Assembly (NCBI GenBank): GCA_002428995.1
Contig: DIYJ01000014.1
Span: 1 to 64,000, forward strand
From: Flavobacteriales bacterium UBA6057
GTDB taxonomy: Bacteria; Bacteroidota; Bacteroidia; Flavobacteriales_G; Salibacteraceae
Length of the DNA: 64,000 bases
Direction: 5' to 3'
Shown here: positions 62,201 to 64,000 of the stretch, piece by piece
Layout: every line of letters starts with the position of its first letter
Numbering within the stretch: the first letter of the stretch is position 1
Made by a program: the position numbers and the translations under genes
The notes under the pieces: generated by a model
What the model was told of the DNA's origin: nothing
Database searches by the model: none
Seen by the model: the letters and a program-made list of their open reading frames with translations, nothing else

Positions 62201-64000
62201 GACAGAATCCGTCACGCTGAACTCGCTGAACAACCTTACCTCTTCGTTGACCAGCACGGGCAGCTACAACGGATTTGACATTTCATGTTTCTCGGCTGCG
62301 GATGGAGGAATCAATGCCGCCATCGGAGGTGGCAACGGAACGGTTGGAATTCAATGGAACGGTCCGCAGGGCTTCTCCAGCACATCACAAAACCTCAGCG
62401 CACTGGAGGCAGGAACTTACGCCTTGATGCTCTCCGACACCTTGGGCTGCGTTCTTGCAGATTCCATCGAACTCATGGAGCCTGATTCACTCACCATCGG
62501 AATGCAGGCGGTGGACATCAGTTGCAACGGCCTCACGGATGGCCTGGTTACCACTGGCCCGTCAGGAGGAGCTACTCCTTACACGTACCTGTGGTCAAAT
62601 GCAGCTACTACGAGCTCCATCACCAACCTTTCAGCTGGAAACTACAGCGGCACCGTCACCGATGCCAATGGCTGTGAAGCTTCTGATCAGGCAGTGATCA
62701 TCGAGCCAGCTGTGTTGAGCATTGTGGCAAACCTGGATTCGAATGCCGGTTGCTTTGGTGAAGCATCCGGAGGAGCCACCGCGGTAGCCACGGGTGGAAC
62801 ATCCCCTTATAGCTACGCCTGGTCGAATGGAGTGAACACCGCATCCAACCAAATGATCGTAGCGGGAACCTATACGGTGACCGTAACAGATGCCAGCGGA
62901 TGTACCGATCAGGCGCAGGTGAGCCTTTCTCAGCCACCTTCCCTGGCCGTTGCCATGTCTGTTATTTCAAACGTGAATTGCTTTGGCGAAAGCACGGGAT
63001 CTGCCATCGCAGCTGGATCAGGTGGAGCTCAGCCTTACACTTACAGCTGGTCGAACGGCAGCTCGGGAGCCTTTGCAACAGCTCTGCCTGCTGGAACCCA
63101 AACCGTAACCATCACCGATGGAAACGGATGTACAGCCACAGACAACGACCTGATCACACAGCCAGCTGCTGCGGTTTCAGGCGTGCTCACCGTGGATTCC
63201 AATGCCGCGTGCTTTGGCGAAGGCAGTGGCGGAATGTCTGTAGTGGCTTCCGGAGGAGTTGCAGGTTATTCCTACCTCTGGTCCAACAACACCATTTCAG
63301 CCGCAAACTCAGGCCTGACAGCAAATCCTTACACGGTCACCATCACGGATGCCAACAGTTGCTCCACCGTTCTGTCGGGCACCATCACCGAACCCACCGA
63401 AGTTTCGATCACCTCAACCGTAGTGAATTCTATTTCCTGCTTCGGAGGTTCTAACGGGGCCATCTCTACTTCAGTAATCGGAGGTACAACTCCTTACAGC
63501 TTCTCATGGTCCACCGGATCGAGCTTTGCGGCCATTGCCGCTTTAGATGCCAGCACGTATACCGTGACAGTAACCGATGCGAATGGCTGTACAAAAACCT
63601 CGGTTACTCCTTTGAGCCAACCGACTCAGCTCATCGCTTCAGTGCAGGTAGACTCGAACGTTGCATGCTTCGGTGAAAACACGGGAGGTTTGACTGTTGC
63701 CGGAACAGGAGGAACATCTCCTTATTCTTACAACTGGTCTAACAGCGGCACCAATGCTTCCATTGCTGCCATTTCCTCAGGTAGCTACAGCGTTACCGTA
63801 ACGGATAACAATGGCTGCTCCACCCAGTCTTCAGGCAGTGTAACGCAGCCTGCTTCGGCACTCGCTCTGGTGATCACTGCAGACTCAAACGCAAGCTGTT
63901 TTGGTGAAGCCACCGGGGGCGCTTCGAGCACTACCATCGGAGGCACTGCGCCCTACAGCTATGATTGGTCCAACAACGTGACTCAGGCCAATAACCCTGG
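59253..64000 (+). CDS. Giant SprB-repeat surface adhesin with nested domains, C-terminus outside window
   Basis: The frame from the ATG at 59253 is open to the edge (more than 1580 residues). The signal peptide ends FPLSSFAQ. The bulk is SprB repeats of about 75 residues (CFGExxGxxxxxxxGGTxPYxYxWSNGxxT...AGTYTVTVTDxxGC), seen nine or more times at the C-terminal end from about 62220. Two repeats are interrupted: one by a beta-domain of about 170 residues (about residues 135-306), another by a roughly 400-residue beta-propeller (about residues 548-961, units such as DKDGNIIITGSFYN). SprB in Flavobacterium johnsoniae is the motile gliding adhesin; gliding is inferred only. Confidence 0.9.
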   Translation, partial: MKHPIRMPQRLLASALRKAAYACLFLFPLSSFAQLSVDTLFVQHVNCANGMDGSIGVAATGGTTPYSFIWSSGATSSTASNLAAGTYTVTVTDNGGLTATVSATVNSPSTTATLLTSKTDMSCFGNGNGAIDLTILDATTPRDSVDFGAQTSTLVNSSTYGYRFQAQSDFTILALRVPPEAGSLEQYFQVVKMACSTCTFYNDILYHGANITGNNYAMVNIDVDSGDVIAIFGHRASFYTSNYLNFTGVGAASPYTTNVNGDATQFESIRMQGVINEGPMDNGYVSTFGAPTNVPGIEMIYTDSFPNYSYSWSNGATTQDLEFLFDNTYTVSVTLGGQCIGSASETIIEPSLLTATKSITDATTFNGQDGAIDLTTMGGTAPYEYEWGSEQETEDLSNIPAGLYYVTITDDRDCETELKAVVNQPDPIISANVQITPTTCAGGSNGAADMTVSGSFSPFTYVWSTGATTEDLSGLSSGNYTVTITDNSGNTLVRTIGLTDGKNPPYIGYESLAGDSCTSTLAIEVTGSQGPYNYSLGNIASGTLTPASEVTDWVQTFGGTNTDWLEAIEYDKDGNIIITGSFYNTIMLDTISLTSQGAWDIFLAKFDPDGNVIWALSEGGSSSDRGLKLALDTAGNIYLGTGIASTVTIAGQLIIGTGFSNPDPVIIKYTPDGTALWAIHGTGSGNPEAPEGMAVTSDGGVVVVGDMSQTITFDGVTTSAPNSFWSGGYHLKLSPSGNVEWLTSYESSGFGGPYDVDVDAEDNVYVCGLFRGMLQIGGVFYPSGGSNDMFVSKLDGSTGDPIWGKWMGGPNSNVAYGIEADDLGNTLIVGTIWDSLNVDGSVFYSPFRKPIMLRLDPDGNLTYGTLLQTGGQYVSAMTVDYEDNVYVSSNGYCTKFSSNGAYIWNKSLGSGNGRTLATNEQGDLAIGGYYYTSFSFDGNTYPSNGSADMLFLEIDAGSAVDTVTNLPGGTYNLTMTDASGCSSTESVTLNSLNNLTSSLTSTGSYNGFDISCFSAADGGINAAIGGGNGTVGIQWNGPQGFSSTSQNLSALEAGTYALMLSDTLGCVLADSIELMEPDSLTIGMQAVDISCNGLTDGLVTTGPSGGATPYTYLWSNAATTSSITNLSAGNYSGTVTDANGCEASDQAVIIEPAVLSIVANLDSNAGCFGEASGGATAVATGGTSPYSYAWSNGVNTASNQMIVAGTYTVTVTDASGCTDQAQVSLSQPPSLAVAMSVISNVNCFGESTGSAIAAGSGGAQPYTYSWSNGSSGAFATALPAGTQTVTITDGNGCTATDNDLITQPAAAVSGVLTVDSNAACFGEGSGGMSVVASGGVAGYSYLWSNNTISAANSGLTANPYTVTITDANSCSTVLSGTITEPTEVSITSTVVNSISCFGGSNGAISTSVIGGTTPYSFSWSTGSSFAAIAALDASTYTVTVTDANGCTKTSVTPLSQPTQLIASVQVDSNVACFGENTGGLTVAGTGGTSPYSYNWSNSGTNASIAAISSGSYSVTVTDNNGCSTQSSGSVTQPASALALVITADSNASCFGEATGGASSTTIGGTAPYSYDWSNNVTQANNP

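Overview
The window looks like chromosomal DNA of a member of the Bacteroidota, probably Flavobacteriia-like. Six large secreted proteins carry a signal peptide, and four of them show the C-terminal PNP...G.Y sorting domain of the type IX secretion system (T9SS); the other two run off the window ends. Other lineage marks are SprB-type repeats, LytS/LytTR two-component genes, two ECF sigma/TPR anti-sigma pairs and very few Shine-Dalgarno sites. Base composition is near 50 % GC by eye. No rRNA, tRNA, CRISPR array, integrase or transposase gene was found.

Layout. 1-13 kb: a truncated lectin-repeat secreted protein on the minus strand, then an amidohydrolase, a glycine-rich T9SS protein, a TPR-CHAT (caspase-like) membrane protein and a PKD-type T9SS protein. 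13-19.3 kb: a serine hydrolase; a regulator made of two tandem AraC-type DNA-binding domains, flanked by two copies of a 43-nt repeat; and four leaderless proteins (RhiA-like protein, subtilase, unknown protein, AvrRpt2-like papain-fold protease). Two of these four share a 33-nt conserved 5'-leader block preceded by two hairpins with changed but still pairing bases. 19.5-26.6 kb: an ECF sigma/TPR anti-sigma pair, a propeller-type sensor kinase, a T9SS protein and a small secreted protein.

26.7-39.6 kb holds the most unusual locus: ten tightly packed minus-strand genes (gaps of 51 nt or less, one overlap), none with a signal peptide. In transcription order they are a subtilase, two mostly helical proteins of unknown family, a 636-aa protein with one long hydrophobic segment, three small beta-rich proteins, an 1123-aa protein with three DUF4347/caspase-like domains each keeping a His/Cys pair, a 185-aa low-complexity protein, and a fusion ending in a Tae4-like peptidoglycan amidase domain. 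The last three share an N-terminal motif, which suggests a common docking or loading signal. I see no sheath, tube, baseplate or AAA ATPase gene, so this is not a recognisable contractile injection system. I read it as a candidate undescribed protease/amidase effector assembly. A caspase-like lipoprotein and a second, paralogous sigma/anti-sigma pair lie just upstream.

42.5-64 kb: ordinary chromosomal genes. They include an EthD-like protein, a lipoprotein, a LytTR regulator/LytS kinase operon, a T9SS protein with repeated GTWYGP modules, an AraC regulator, an ArsR-SRPBCC operon with a clear palindromic operator, a string of small-molecule-handling genes (DUF1801, SnoaL, GyrI-like), a Crp/Fnr regulator and an aminoglycoside-phosphotransferase-fold kinase. 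The window closes inside a giant SprB-repeat protein in which two unrelated domains are nested within single SprB repeats.
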